From positions 1 through 64,000 of the forward strand of contig CAZOGC010000005.1 of NCBI GenBank assembly GCA_964579505.1: a stretch of DNA of 64,000 bases, written 5' to 3'. Every line of letters starts with the position of its first letter. The stretch's first letter is position 1. The notes beneath the pieces were generated by a model that was given only the letters and a program-made list of their open reading frames with translations, made no database searches and was not told where the DNA came from. Positions 44,479 through 54,383 of this stretch are shown in pieces. Source of the stretch: JAJYSO01 sp964579505. GTDB taxonomy: Bacteria > Bacteroidota > Bacteroidia > Flavobacteriales > Flavobacteriaceae. The position numbers were made by a program, and so were the translations under genes.

Positions 44479-45426
44479 TTATTTTGCTAAGTAAGCCGTT
44501 ACATTTTTTTCTATACGCTTCGTTATGTTCTCTATATCGGCTTTTACAAATGACTCTCCGGTTATATTTTCATACAATTCTATATAACGTTCCGACACCG
44601 TTTTTATGTAAGAGTCATCCATTTCGGGCAATTGCTGCCCTTCTTTACCTTGAAAACCTTTCGTTATAAGCCACTGCCGCACAAACTCTTTAGACAATTG
44701 TTTTTGAGGTTCTCCTTTTTCCTGGCGGGCTTCATACCCTTCAGCATAAAAATAACGGGAAGAATCCGGGGTGTGAATTTCGTCAATTAAGACAATCTCT
44801 CCGTCCTCTGTCTTTCCAAATTCGTATTTGGTATCTACCAAAATAAGCCCTTGTTTAGCCGCAATTTCTGTCCCACGTTGAAAAAGTTTACGGGTATAAT
44901 CTTCTAACACCTTATAATCTTCTTCAGACACAATTCCTTTAGCCAAAATAGCTTCTCTAGAAATGTCTTCGTCGTGCGTACCTTGGTCTGCTTTAGTAGA
45001 TGGAGTAATAATAGGCTCCGGCAACTTATCGTTTTCGCGCAGCCCATCCGGTAGTGAAACTCCACAGAGTTTTCGTTTTCCGGCTTTGTATTCTCTTCCT
45101 GCATGGCCAGCCAAATAACCACGGATAACCATTTCTACTTTAAAAGGAGTACATCTTTTTCCTATCGCCACAGTAGGATCAGGAGTGGCTTCTAACCAGT
45201 TGGGTACAATATCTTCAGTGGCGCGCAACATTTTGGTTGCAATTTGATTTAAAATCTGACCTTTATACGGAATACCTTTCGGCATAACCACATCAAAAGC
45301 GCTCAATCTGTCTGAAGCTACTATCACCAGTTTATTGTTTTTTAAGGTATATACATCACGTACTTTTCCGTGATAAACGGCTTCTTGTTCCGGAAAATGG
45401 AAATCGGTTTGCATTAAGGTATTCAT
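44479..45426 (-). CDS. purC: Phosphoribosylaminoimidazole-succinocarboxamide synthase
   Basis: This 315-residue protein has the SAICAR synthase motifs GKVRDVY, LSAFDVVMPKGIPYKG, EMVIRGYLAGH and LILVDTKYEFG with IDEIHTPDSSR. It acts in purine synthesis, joining CAIR and aspartate. It is in the longer eukaryote/Bacteroidetes-type form. It starts 15 bases after phoH on the same strand. Confidence 0.97.
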   Translation of the reverse strand: MNTLMQTDFHFPEQEAVYHGKVRDVYTLKNNKLVIVASDRLSAFDVVMPKGIPYKGQILNQIATKMLRATEDIVPNWLEATPDPTVAIGKRCTPFKVEMVIRGYLAGHAGREYKAGKRKLCGVSLPDGLRENDKLPEPIITPSTKADQGTHDEDISREAILAKGIVSEEDYKVLEDYTRKLFQRGTEIAAKQGLILVDTKYEFGKTEDGEIVLIDEIHTPDSSRYFYAEGYEARQEKGEPQKQLSKEFVRQWLITKGFQGKEGQQLPEMDDSYIKTVSERYIELYENITGESFVKADIENITKRIEKNVTAYLAK

Positions 45427-45441
45427 CGTTTCTTTATCAAT

Positions 45442-46395
45442 TTATTCGCGTTCTCCTAACTCTTTATAGGCCGCTAAAATTTTTCTAACCAGTTTATGTC
45501 TAATTACGTCTTTATCGTCTAAATAAATAAAACCAATGCCCTTAATATCTTTTAAAAGGCGAAGCGTTTCACGCAATCCGGAAACTTTCTTAGCCGGCAA
45601 ATCTACTTGTCCGGGGTCTCCGGTAATAATAAATTTGGCGTGTTTTCCCATGCGGGTCAAGAACATTTTCATTTGCGCATGCGAGGTGTTTTGTGCCTCG
45701 TCTAAAATAACAAATGCATGGTCTAATGTTCGGCCACGCATAAAAGCCATGGGGGCAATTTCTATTGTGCCATTTTCTAAAAAAGCTTCTAACCGCTCTC
45801 GCGGAATCATATCGCGTAAAGCATCGTAAAGCGGTTGCATATAAGGGTCTAACTTTTCACGCATATCACCCGGCAAAAAACCCAGATTTTCTCCAGCTTC
45901 TACCGCCGGGCGCGTTAAAATAATGCGTTTTACCTGTTTTTCTTTCAACGCCTTTACGGCTAAAGCCACTCCGGTATAAGTTTTTCCGGTTCCGGCAGGT
46001 CCTACCGCAAAAAGCATATCATTTTTCTGACACAATTCTACCAGCTTACGCTGGTTGGCCGTCTCGGCTTTTATTAACCGGCCTCCCACTCCGTGTACCA
46101 ACACTTCTCCACTTTCTACAGAAGTTTCATACTCTTTCTTACTTTCGCTCGTTAAAATACGCTCAATACTATTTTCATCGAGCTTATTAAATTTTTTAAA
46201 GTGCGTAAGAAGACGTTGAAAATATTTTTCAAATTCGGCTAAAGATTCTTCATCTCCATAAGCTTTTACTTTATCGCCACGCGCAACAATTTTAATCTTC
46301 GGAAAATATTTCTTCAATAAATTAATGGTCATATTGCGCTGACCAAAAAACTCACGCGGATCTATTTTAGCAATTTCGAGAATAATTTCGTTCAA
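45442..46395 (-). CDS. phoH: PhoH-family ATPase
   Basis: This 317-residue protein has an N-terminal KH-like region, Walker A FAVGPAGTGKTYTG near residue 130 and Walker B FVILDEAQNTSHAQMKMFLTRMG. It is a predicted ATPase, possibly RNA-associated, in the same transcript as purC. The phosphate link of the name is from E. coli and not shown here. Confidence 0.93.
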   Translation of the reverse strand: MNEIILEIAKIDPREFFGQRNMTINLLKKYFPKIKIVARGDKVKAYGDEESLAEFEKYFQRLLTHFKKFNKLDENSIERILTSESKKEYETSVESGEVLVHGVGGRLIKAETANQRKLVELCQKNDMLFAVGPAGTGKTYTGVALAVKALKEKQVKRIILTRPAVEAGENLGFLPGDMREKLDPYMQPLYDALRDMIPRERLEAFLENGTIEIAPMAFMRGRTLDHAFVILDEAQNTSHAQMKMFLTRMGKHAKFIITGDPGQVDLPAKKVSGLRETLRLLKDIKGIGFIYLDDKDVIRHKLVRKILAAYKELGERE

Positions 46396-46616
46396 AAGGG
46401 ATCGTTTTTATTGGACAATATTAATTAAATTCGCCGTATTCTTGGTTTGTTTCCTTGAAAAGATTGCGATTAAAAAGCAGTATTTTATAAACAAAATGTA
46501 GTTTACATGCAATATCCCCGCCATCATACGTTCAAGAACCAAACCCTAAACAGGTGCAACAAAATTAAACAAAAAAATCAGCCCTTGCTGTCAAAAATAA
46601 GCTGAATAAACAAATT

Positions 46617-47447
46617 ATGCCCATCATTACACTTACTACCGATTTCGGGTTAAAAGACTCTTCTGTTGCACAAGTAAAAGGGGCTATTTACAGTGAGTTA
46701 AAGAATGCTAATATTGTTGATATATCTCACCACGTTTCACCTTTTCATATTGCCGAAGCCGCTTACATTATAAAAAATGCTTACAAAACTTTTCCAAAAG
46801 GAAGTATTCATATTTTAGGAGTAGATTCTGAATTGACGCCTGAAAATCGACATATTGCAGTAGAGCTAGACGATCATTTTTTTATTTGTGCCAACAACGG
46901 AATCATCTCGCTTATTGCCAACGAGATTATGCCTAAAAAATGCGTAGAAATAAATATTCACGATAAAATTGTGAGTAATTTTCCGGTGTTAGATGTGTTT
47001 GTACAAGTGGCAGCCCACATTGCCAGAGGCGGGAAATTAGAAGTTATTGGTAAAAAAATAACGCAAATAAAACCCTTAAAAAACTTTGAACCGGTAGTAA
47101 ATCAAAACCGCAACCAAATTTTGGGCAACGTGATGTATATAGACAATTATGGAAACGTAGTGTCTAACATTTCTAAACAATTTTTTAATGATGTAGGAAA
47201 AGGTCGTACCTATACAATCACTGCTCGTGGCTTTAAGTTTACTAAGATTTATGACAACTACAGCGATGCTATAGACTTTAACCTTTCTAAAGAAAAACGA
47301 GAAGAAGACGGCAAAAAGCTGGCATTGTTTAACACCTCAAAATACTTAGAAATTGCTATTTATAAGAGTAATCCGGATACGGTGGGTAGTGCCTCTACCC
47401 TATTGGGGTTAAAAATTATGGATACTATTCGAGTTGATTTTAACTAA
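46617..47447 (+). CDS. SAM hydroxide adenosyltransferase family protein
   Basis: This 276-residue protein begins ITLTTDFGLKDSSVAQVKGAI and contains VDISHHVSPF, VDSEL, CANNGIISLI and NYGNVVSNIS, the motifs of the DUF62/SAM hydroxide adenosyltransferase (SAM hydrolase/chlorinase-like) family, which splits SAM into adenosine and methionine. It begins the operon with gldF and gldG. Why it sits with the gliding genes is unknown. Confidence 0.93.
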   Translation: MPIITLTTDFGLKDSSVAQVKGAIYSELKNANIVDISHHVSPFHIAEAAYIIKNAYKTFPKGSIHILGVDSELTPENRHIAVELDDHFFICANNGIISLIANEIMPKKCVEINIHDKIVSNFPVLDVFVQVAAHIARGGKLEVIGKKITQIKPLKNFEPVVNQNRNQILGNVMYIDNYGNVVSNISKQFFNDVGKGRTYTITARGFKFTKIYDNYSDAIDFNLSKEKREEDGKKLALFNTSKYLEIAIYKSNPDTVGSASTLLGLKIMDTIRVDFN

Positions 47448-47453
47448 CACCTT

Positions 47454-48185
47454 ATGCGCGCTATTTTTCTAAAAGAAATTAATTCGTTTTTCTCCGGTAT
47501 TATCGGTTACTTGGTAATTGGTGTTTTTTTAGTGGTTTGCGGACTCTTTTTGTGGGTATTTCAAGGTGATTTTAATATTCTTAATTACGGATTTGCCAAC
47601 CTGGCCACCTTTTTTAAAATTGCCCCTTGGATTTTTATTTTTCTAATTCCGGCAATAACCATGCGCAGTTTTTCTGAAGAAAAAAAACAGGGCACACTAG
47701 AGCTTCTTTTTACGCAACCCGTTTCTAAGTGGAGCTTGGTTATGGGCAAGTATTTGGGCAACTTTGTGGTGGTTATCTTAGCCATCATTCCCACCCTATT
47801 GTATGTCTTAACCATTGATAAATTGGGGAAAACTACCGGCAATTTTGATCTTGGCGAGATGTTGGGATCGTACCTTGGTTTGTTTCTTCTAGGAGCCATT
47901 TTTACAGCCATTGGTGTGTTTTGTTCTACTTTTTCTAAAAATCAAATCATAGCTTTTATCAGTGCTGTACTTCTCTGTTTTTTATGCTTTTATGGTTTTC
48001 AAGGCTTATCGGCCTTACAACTCGGTGGAAATGGGGCCTATATCATAGAATATCTCGGAATTAGCTTTCACTATGAAAGTATAAGCCGTGGCGTAATAGA
48101 CACCCGCGATTTACTTTATTTTTTCAGCCTGATTATACTCTTTTTGAGTTTTACTCGGTTTAATCTTACGCGTTCAACCCTATGA
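47454..48185 (+). CDS. gldF: GldF, ABC transporter permease for gliding motility
   Basis: This 243-residue protein has six membrane helices; it opens LKEINSFFSGIIGYLVIGVFLVV and has the permease motif TMRSFSEEKKQGTLELL. GldF is one membrane subunit of the GldAFG ABC transporter needed for gliding in Flavobacterium johnsoniae. The ATPase GldA is not adjacent. It overlaps gldG by 4 bases. Confidence 0.93.
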   Translation: MRAIFLKEINSFFSGIIGYLVIGVFLVVCGLFLWVFQGDFNILNYGFANLATFFKIAPWIFIFLIPAITMRSFSEEKKQGTLELLFTQPVSKWSLVMGKYLGNFVVVILAIIPTLLYVLTIDKLGKTTGNFDLGEMLGSYLGLFLLGAIFTAIGVFCSTFSKNQIIAFISAVLLCFLCFYGFQGLSALQLGGNGAYIIEYLGISFHYESISRGVIDTRDLLYFFSLIILFLSFTRFNLTRSTL

Positions 48186-49864
48186 AAAGTCGGTCATCAC
48201 GCATAAAAAACGGTGTTATACTCGCCATTATGTTGATTGTGGTAAATGTACTTGCTTTCTTTTATTTTAAGCGATTCGACCTCACTCAAAACCATCGATA
48301 CACGCTTTCTAAACCTTCTAAAGAAATTATTCAAAACCTAGAAAAACCGGTTATGGTACGCGTTTTCCTAAAAGGCGATTTTCCGGCTAATTTTAGAAGA
48401 CTAGAAAACGAAACGCGGTATTTATTAGAAGAGTATAGTGCCTATAACCACCGTATAAAATTTGAATTTATTAACCCTTTACAACAAGAAAATGCTTCGG
48501 CTGAAGCTGTTGGAAAACAATTTATGCAGGCCGGTATGCCTCCTAAACGACTAAATATTAGGAAAAATGGTGAATTGAAAGAACAATTACTTTTTCCTTG
48601 GGCTATTGCCACCTATCGGGGAAAAAGTGTAAAAATACCGTTACTAAAGATGACTCCGGGTGCTTCTAACAAAAAGTTGGTAGATGGGTCTGTTCAAAAC
48701 TTAGAGTACGCCTTTAGCAATGCCCTCAAAAAACTGACTACTCAGAAAAATAAAAAAATAGCTATTCTTAAAGGAAATGGTGAATTGCCTGATATTCACA
48801 TTGCCAGTTTTTTAAAAGCGATAGGGGTTTATTATCATGTAGCTCCTTTTACGCTAGATTCTGTTGCTAAAAAACCTCAGCAAACTTTACAAGAGTTAGA
48901 AAAATTTAATTTGATTGTAGTAGCCAAACCCACCCACCCTTTTTCTGAAAAAGAAAAATATGTGCTCGATCAATATCTAATGAACGGAGGAAAAGCTCTA
49001 TGGCTGGTTGAAGCAGTACGCGCTGAAAAAGACAGCTTGTTTTCTAACCCCAACCACGTAATGGTGGCCTATCCGTATGATTTGCATCTACTCGATTTTT
49101 TCTTTACCTATGGGGTGCGTATAATGCCTTCTCTTATAAATGATTTACACAGCGATAAAATTGTCTTGGCTTCCGGAAAAGGAAAACAAACACAGTTTAA
49201 TCGCTATTTGTGGCCTTATGCTCCCTTAGCCGTAACCCAAAGCAACAACCCCATTGTGCACAACATTGCCCCGGTTCGCTTTAATTTTGCCAACCCAATG
49301 GACACCCTAAAAAATGGGATTCAAAAAACCGTCTTGCTCAAAAGTTCTATTGCCACACGAGTAGAAGGCACCCCTGAAGAGATTAGGTTAAACCAAATTA
49401 TTGGTCACAAACCCAATTTTAAAACCTACAGAAGTGGCTCACAAAACTTAGCGGTACTGTTAGAAGGACGTTTTACTTCTGTTTATAAAAATCGCATTAA
49501 ACCTTTTTCTTTACCGCATCCGATAGCCAAAAGTAAGCCCACCAAAATGATTGTCATTTCTGATGGTGATGTAATTAACAATCGGGTAGTGAAAGGGCAA
49601 CCTACTAGTTTGGCCTACGATTCACGTACAGGTGAGAGTTATGGCAATCTAGAATTTTTGCTCAATGCCACAAACTACATGTTAGACGATTCAGGGCTGT
49701 TAAGTATTCGCACCAAAAAGGTAAACATTCCTTTCTTAGATTCACAAAAAATAGCACAAGACAAACTCTTTTGGCAAGTAGTAAACCTCGGAGGGCCCTT
49801 GGTTCTTTTAGTACTTTTTGGAATCGGATTCAACCTATACCGCAAGCGTAAATACCGCGCATAA
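48182..49864 (+). CDS. gldG: GldG, gliding motility ABC transporter substrate-binding-like protein
   Basis: This 560-residue protein has an N-terminal membrane helix (VILAIMLIVVNVLAFFYF), RFDLTQNHRYTLSKPSKEI and VRVFLKGDFPANFRRLENETR, typical of the GldG (ABC-type uncharacterised transport system) family, plus a C-terminal membrane helix (LVLLVLFGIGFNLY). The ATG is in the overlap ATGA with gldF. It acts in the cell envelope. Confidence 0.93.
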   Translation: MKSRSSRIKNGVILAIMLIVVNVLAFFYFKRFDLTQNHRYTLSKPSKEIIQNLEKPVMVRVFLKGDFPANFRRLENETRYLLEEYSAYNHRIKFEFINPLQQENASAEAVGKQFMQAGMPPKRLNIRKNGELKEQLLFPWAIATYRGKSVKIPLLKMTPGASNKKLVDGSVQNLEYAFSNALKKLTTQKNKKIAILKGNGELPDIHIASFLKAIGVYYHVAPFTLDSVAKKPQQTLQELEKFNLIVVAKPTHPFSEKEKYVLDQYLMNGGKALWLVEAVRAEKDSLFSNPNHVMVAYPYDLHLLDFFFTYGVRIMPSLINDLHSDKIVLASGKGKQTQFNRYLWPYAPLAVTQSNNPIVHNIAPVRFNFANPMDTLKNGIQKTVLLKSSIATRVEGTPEEIRLNQIIGHKPNFKTYRSGSQNLAVLLEGRFTSVYKNRIKPFSLPHPIAKSKPTKMIVISDGDVINNRVVKGQPTSLAYDSRTGESYGNLEFLLNATNYMLDDSGLLSIRTKKVNIPFLDSQKIAQDKLFWQVVNLGGPLVLLVLFGIGFNLYRKRKYRA

Positions 49865-49872
49865 TACTTTGT

Positions 49873-51858
49873 TTACAAGAAGAAATCCCACACTATTCCA
49901 AACCGAATAGACCAATCTCTATACGGCTGATAAGGGGCTGCATAATGGCCATTTCCGTCTAAAAAAGTAGTCAAATTTTCTACTTTAAAATACAAACGAG
50001 CCTTATCTACCTTGGCATTAAAAAAGAAGTCTAAACGCGAGAAACCCTGCAAGGTAATATCGTTTTGCACATACGATTCTGCCATAACAGGATCATACCC
50101 ATCTGCCTTAAAAGAGCTGAAATAATTATAGGTAAAACCCGTTTGCAAAAACAAGTTATTGTGAAACCAGTAGTCGTGGTAGTATAATGAGTTTCGTGTA
50201 ATAAACGGAGCTACATGAAGCACTTCTTCTCCTTTTACAACCTTTTGATACATCAATGTATTGGCAAAAGAAAAGCTTCCCATATGAAACTCCTTACTCG
50301 CCTTTATTCTAAAATAATTGACATCTCCACTATATTGATACGGCGTAATAAGCGTATCAGCAGCAACTCCGGTCTTCGGGTTTTTACGTAAACCAAAATA
50401 GGCATAGTTGTGAATGCGGGTAAAATCTACCGCCAAATCTGCAATCTTTGTTGATTTTAATGCTACATGCAGCTGTTGTTTTTGCACATTTTCAAAATCG
50501 TTATACCAATTGTAATTTTTGTAAGCACTTTGATATAAAATAAAATTGTAATTAGGTTGACGTGAGTTCGTCAAAATACCCGCCTCTATACGCGTTAACG
50601 AGTCAATAGCATAAGAAGCCCGGGCGCGCAGGTAATTTCCATTAAAATCACCCACCGTATTGAGCATTGCATCTCCGGATAATTCAAACCCACCTATTTT
50701 TTTCTGATAAGAAGCGCCTACAGAAACTTCATTGCCTTTCAATCTATTCGGAATTATTCCTGAACTTAGATTTAACGTACGGTGATATCCGTAATTATAA
50801 TTTGTTAATCGGGCTTTAAACAAAAATTTGCCTAAAGTTTTATTATAATACTGTGCATAAGCCGTATTAGAAATTTCTTGAAACTCAGTAAAATCTACAA
50901 TATTGCTGTTTTGATAGGAAGCGCCGTAGTCTTTAAACGGCTGTCCCTGAGTAAATCGGTATTCCTGATCTGTAAAATTAAAAATATGGCCTATTTGCAA
51001 CTGATTATTTTTAGTAGAATCATTTCCTTTAATCAACGCATAATGGTGCTTTACAAAAAAACGTTTAGCGCGCAAAAAACCTTCTCCATCTTTATAATTT
51101 ACATCTAAAACGTCGCGGTTACTATATTCACCACTTTGAGAAGCAAACTGCTGATTAGACAAATCGGTAAGACCACCATTTTGTTCAGCCGATAAATCTT
51201 GTGCTACAAAATGAGCATGCAACACGTAGCGCTTGTTTTTAGACTGATAACTCACAGTGGTTCGAAAACTACCTTGACTCGTCATTATATGTTGATATTT
51301 CCCCAAAGAGTGCAGTCCTTTATAAGCAATAGAAAAATTGAACTCAGGACTAATATTACTGGTAAAAGTAGCATCTAACAATTGTCCTTGCTTAAACGTT
51401 GTTTTAAAAAATAATTCTGTCCACGGAGTAGGCACGTGATAATAGTAAATATCATCTACCCCCAAATAAGCATAATGAGCCGCTCGTGCCCCAAATTTTG
51501 GAAGCGTACTTACCTTGTCAAATGCGCGAGTGAGTTGCGTATAAGACTGTCCCACATTTGAGAAAGGCAACAACCCAAAATTATCTTTTCGCAAATAGTT
51601 ATAACGATAGGCTTTTTGTATTGTAAGGGTGGTATCTACATGGGTTGTATCGCCTGTAATAGAAATAATCTTATAATCGGTTATAGGCGGTTTAGGGCGT
51701 TTATCTATGACTGTTTGCTGCGCCTCGCCTATATTTTCATTATTTTGGTTTTGGTTATACGAAGTGTTAAGGTCTCTACGTACATGTAGTTTTTTTTCTT
51801 GGGCATACGTACCCACAGAAATCAACAGAACCAAAAAGAGGAGGAAGGTGTTTTTCAT
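49873..51858 (-). CDS. Large outer membrane porin-like beta-barrel protein
   Basis: This 661-residue protein has a signal peptide (MKNTFLLFLVLLISVGTYAQ), a polar linker with ITGDTTHVDTTLT, and then many alternating amphipathic strands rich in Tyr, Asn and Phe, ending SIRFGIVWDFFL, a typical outer membrane C-terminus. It matches the Bacteroidetes putative porin family (Porin_10). No TonB plug or box was seen. It converges with gldG. Confidence 0.85.
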   Translation of the reverse strand: MKNTFLLFLVLLISVGTYAQEKKLHVRRDLNTSYNQNQNNENIGEAQQTVIDKRPKPPITDYKIISITGDTTHVDTTLTIQKAYRYNYLRKDNFGLLPFSNVGQSYTQLTRAFDKVSTLPKFGARAAHYAYLGVDDIYYYHVPTPWTELFFKTTFKQGQLLDATFTSNISPEFNFSIAYKGLHSLGKYQHIMTSQGSFRTTVSYQSKNKRYVLHAHFVAQDLSAEQNGGLTDLSNQQFASQSGEYSNRDVLDVNYKDGEGFLRAKRFFVKHHYALIKGNDSTKNNQLQIGHIFNFTDQEYRFTQGQPFKDYGASYQNSNIVDFTEFQEISNTAYAQYYNKTLGKFLFKARLTNYNYGYHRTLNLSSGIIPNRLKGNEVSVGASYQKKIGGFELSGDAMLNTVGDFNGNYLRARASYAIDSLTRIEAGILTNSRQPNYNFILYQSAYKNYNWYNDFENVQKQQLHVALKSTKIADLAVDFTRIHNYAYFGLRKNPKTGVAADTLITPYQYSGDVNYFRIKASKEFHMGSFSFANTLMYQKVVKGEEVLHVAPFITRNSLYYHDYWFHNNLFLQTGFTYNYFSSFKADGYDPVMAESYVQNDITLQGFSRLDFFFNAKVDKARLYFKVENLTTFLDGNGHYAAPYQPYRDWSIRFGIVWDFFL

Positions 51859-51876
51859 TCCTTATAGTAACTCGTG

Positions 51877-51884
51877 CAAAAATA
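51877..51884 (-). promoter_or_regulatory. Candidate -7 box of the porin gene
   Basis: The minus strand reads TATTTTTG (TAnnTTTG), 18 bases before the ATG at 51858. Confidence 0.4.
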
Positions 51885-51953
51885 TCATTTTTTAATGAAT
51901 AGCCTCTATAACTTCTTCCTTCTCTTAAACGAAAGGCTTCATAAACTATTGCT

Positions 51954-51961
51954 TAATTTTG
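51954..51961 (+). promoter_or_regulatory. Candidate -7 box of the quinone oxidoreductase gene
   Basis: TAATTTTG fits TAnnTTTG and lies 18 bases before the ATG at 51980. Confidence 0.4.
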
Positions 51962-51979
51962 TATCCTAAAACCTCTTTT

Positions 51980-52945
51980 ATGAAAGCAGCTGTTATCACG
52001 CAATTTGGAGATGCCTCCGTGCTACAACTCGAACAGCGCCCCACTCCTACTCCACAACCAAACGAAGTATTGATAAAAGTATGTGCAGCGGGGATTAACC
52101 GAGCTGATATTGCACAACGCAAAGGACACTACCCCGCTCCAGCCGAAGTCGTACAAGATATTTTAGGATTAGAAGTTTCCGGAACTATTGAAGCGCTTGG
52201 AACTGATGTAACTGAATGGAAAATTGGTCAAGAAGTCTGTGCTTTATTACCGGGTGGTGGTTATGCAGAATATGCTGTAGCCGATGCCGGAAGTTGTTTT
52301 TCTATTCCTAAAAATTACAGCCTGTGCGATGCCTCTTCTCTTCCAGAAGTGTTGCTTACCGTTTGGCAAAATATTTTTCAAATCGGTCAGCTACAACCCG
52401 ATGAAACCATACTTATTTACGGCGGTTCAGGCGGAATTGGCTCTATGGCAATTCAATTGGTGTCTTTATTTGGTGCTCACCCCGTTGCCTTAGCCAGCTC
52501 TTCTCAAAAAATAGCTTATTGCCAAAGCCTAGGGGCTGAAAAAGTAGTGAATTACAAAACCGAGAACCTTGTTGAAAGCCTCGGTAAAAACAGCCTAGAT
52601 CTTATTTTAGATTCTGTTGGAGGTGATTATTTAGACATCAACCTAGCATTGCTAAAACCCGAAGGTAGGTTGGTGTATATCAACGCCATGGAAGGAAAAG
52701 CCTCGCTCAACATTTTTAAACTATTGCAAAAAAGAATTCATCTCACCGGAAGTGCTTTACGGTCACGCACGTTAGCACATAAGAGAAATTTGGTTGCAGC
52801 TGCCGTTCATAACGCTATCTCATTAATAGAAAGGCCCGCGTTTAAAAACATGGTATCGCATCGCTTTTCTATAGATGAAGTGGTACAAGCGCACCAATTA
52901 ATGGACGACCGTAATTTTTTAGGAAAGATTATCTTAACATTCTAA
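51980..52945 (+). CDS. Zinc-independent NAD(P)H:quinone oxidoreductase (MDR family)
   Basis: I use the ATG at 51980 (MKAAVITQFG); a longer in-frame TTG at 51959 overlaps the promoter box. The 321-residue product has the quinone-oxidoreductase pattern AGINRADIAQRKGHYP, GGGYAEYAV, the NADPH motif IYGGSGGIGSMAIQL and SVGGDYLDINLALL. The zinc-binding cysteines of alcohol dehydrogenases are absent. It is soluble and probably detoxifies quinones. Confidence 0.9.
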   Translation: MKAAVITQFGDASVLQLEQRPTPTPQPNEVLIKVCAAGINRADIAQRKGHYPAPAEVVQDILGLEVSGTIEALGTDVTEWKIGQEVCALLPGGGYAEYAVADAGSCFSIPKNYSLCDASSLPEVLLTVWQNIFQIGQLQPDETILIYGGSGGIGSMAIQLVSLFGAHPVALASSSQKIAYCQSLGAEKVVNYKTENLVESLGKNSLDLILDSVGGDYLDINLALLKPEGRLVYINAMEGKASLNIFKLLQKRIHLTGSALRSRTLAHKRNLVAAAVHNAISLIERPAFKNMVSHRFSIDEVVQAHQLMDDRNFLGKIILTF

Positions 52946-52990
52946 CCAAAGGCAATCTCTTCTCTTTAAATCTTTTTACCTTTATAAAAA

Positions 52991-53662
52991 ATGATTTTGA
53001 AAACCCCAAGAACAAGTCACAATACACTTACTGAATGTGAAAAAAGACTCCTTCATTTTTTATTAAATGGAAGAGCTTATACGCTCATTGAGATAGCAAA
53101 TAGCGCCCAGGCAAACCTCAGCGATACAGAACGCCTCTTATACAATTTATGGGCACAGCAAATCATAAAAGTGAGGGGCAATCGAAAACGGCTCTATTAT
53201 TATTTACCCAAAGAACAACAAATTTTATTTTCTAACAAAACAAATAGCTCTAACACTCCCAAACCTACCGGCATGAAATACTGTCGGCATTGTTATCATC
53301 ATTTAGCGGGGTTTGTAGGCGTAAAACTTACCGAAGCACTTGTTGAAAAAGGGTGGCTACTCCCCCAAGAAATTCCCCTCCATAAATATGGAGCATACAC
53401 CCTAACCCAAAAGGGAATTGATAAATTCGCACAACTGGGAATTGATTTAGAACAACTAAAAAGAAAAGGCGGGCGACTTACCAAACAATGCTTAGATTTT
53501 AGCGAACGAAAAAACCACTTAGGCGGAAAATTAGGCGATGCCTTATTGACTGTTTTTATAAAAAAAGGATGGGCAAAACAAGTCCCCAATTCACGCGAGA
53601 TAACAATAACTTCTACCGGAAAAATAGCGCTACATCAACTGGCTGAAATAAATTTAGATTAA
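52991..53662 (+). CDS. ArsR-like winged-helix regulator with duplicated C-terminal Cys module
   Basis: This 223-residue protein has an N-terminal winged-helix DNA-binding domain (about 15-75, LTECEKRLLHFLLNGRAYTLIEIA). Two related modules follow. The first, near 98-122, is CRHCYHHLAGFVGVKL with ALVEKGW. The second, near 167-194, is CLDFSERKNHLGGKLGDAL with FIKKGW. The CLDxSER element is known in one ArsR-like subfamily. Cys98, Cys101 and Cys167 could bind metal or sense redox. It follows the oxidoreductase gene by 45 bases and may be cotranscribed with it and rnhB. Confidence 0.75.
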   Translation: MILKTPRTSHNTLTECEKRLLHFLLNGRAYTLIEIANSAQANLSDTERLLYNLWAQQIIKVRGNRKRLYYYLPKEQQILFSNKTNSSNTPKPTGMKYCRHCYHHLAGFVGVKLTEALVEKGWLLPQEIPLHKYGAYTLTQKGIDKFAQLGIDLEQLKRKGGRLTKQCLDFSERKNHLGGKLGDALLTVFIKKGWAKQVPNSREITITSTGKIALHQLAEINLD

Positions 53663-53666
53663 CGTT

Positions 53667-54290
53667 ATGCTCTTACCAAAATTTAGTCATTTTGCTGTAG
53701 AATGTGGCACCGATGAAGCCGGTAGAGGCTGTTTAGCCGGGCCTGTAACAGCCGCCGCCGTTATCTTAAAACCTGATTTTACCAACGAACTTCTCAACGA
53801 CTCTAAACAGGTTTCTGAGAAAAACAGAAATCTTTTGCGACCTATTATTGAAAAAGAGGCATTGAGCTTCCATGTGGTGCATATTATGATGGATAAAATA
53901 GACGAACTCAATATTTTACACGCCTCTATTTACGGGATGCATCAAGCTATTAAAGGATTGACTATGACCCCGCAGTTTATTGCCGTTGATGGAAACAAGT
54001 TTAAATCTTTTTATAGAGAAGAAAACAAAGAAAAGGTAGAAATTCCGCATCAATGTGTCATAAAAGGTGATGGAAAATATATGCACATTGCCGCTGCTTC
54101 TATCTTGGCTAAAACATATCGAGATGAATTTATGGCAAAAATTCACGAAGAATTTCCACAATACAACTGGAAACAAAACAAAGGATACCCCACCAAAGAA
54201 CACCGTGAAGCTATTAGAAAATACGGCGCAACCATCTATCACCGAAAGAGTTTTCAGCTATTACCCAGCCAATTAAAGCTTGATTTTTAA
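53667..54290 (+). CDS. rnhB: Ribonuclease HII
   Basis: This 207-residue protein has CGTDEAGRGCLAGPV (catalytic Asp-Glu), the AVDGNKF motif and HIAAASILAKTYRDEFM. It removes RNA from RNA-DNA hybrids during replication and repair. It starts 4 bases after the regulator gene. Confidence 0.96.
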   Translation: MLLPKFSHFAVECGTDEAGRGCLAGPVTAAAVILKPDFTNELLNDSKQVSEKNRNLLRPIIEKEALSFHVVHIMMDKIDELNILHASIYGMHQAIKGLTMTPQFIAVDGNKFKSFYREENKEKVEIPHQCVIKGDGKYMHIAAASILAKTYRDEFMAKIHEEFPQYNWKQNKGYPTKEHREAIRKYGATIYHRKSFQLLPSQLKLDF

Positions 54291-54383
54291 TCCCTCTAAA
54301 GTTTTATATTTAAATTATCAAAAAGCCTTTACCAACCGTATGTCATACTATTCTTCAAACATACCACACAAAGTGTATGTTAT

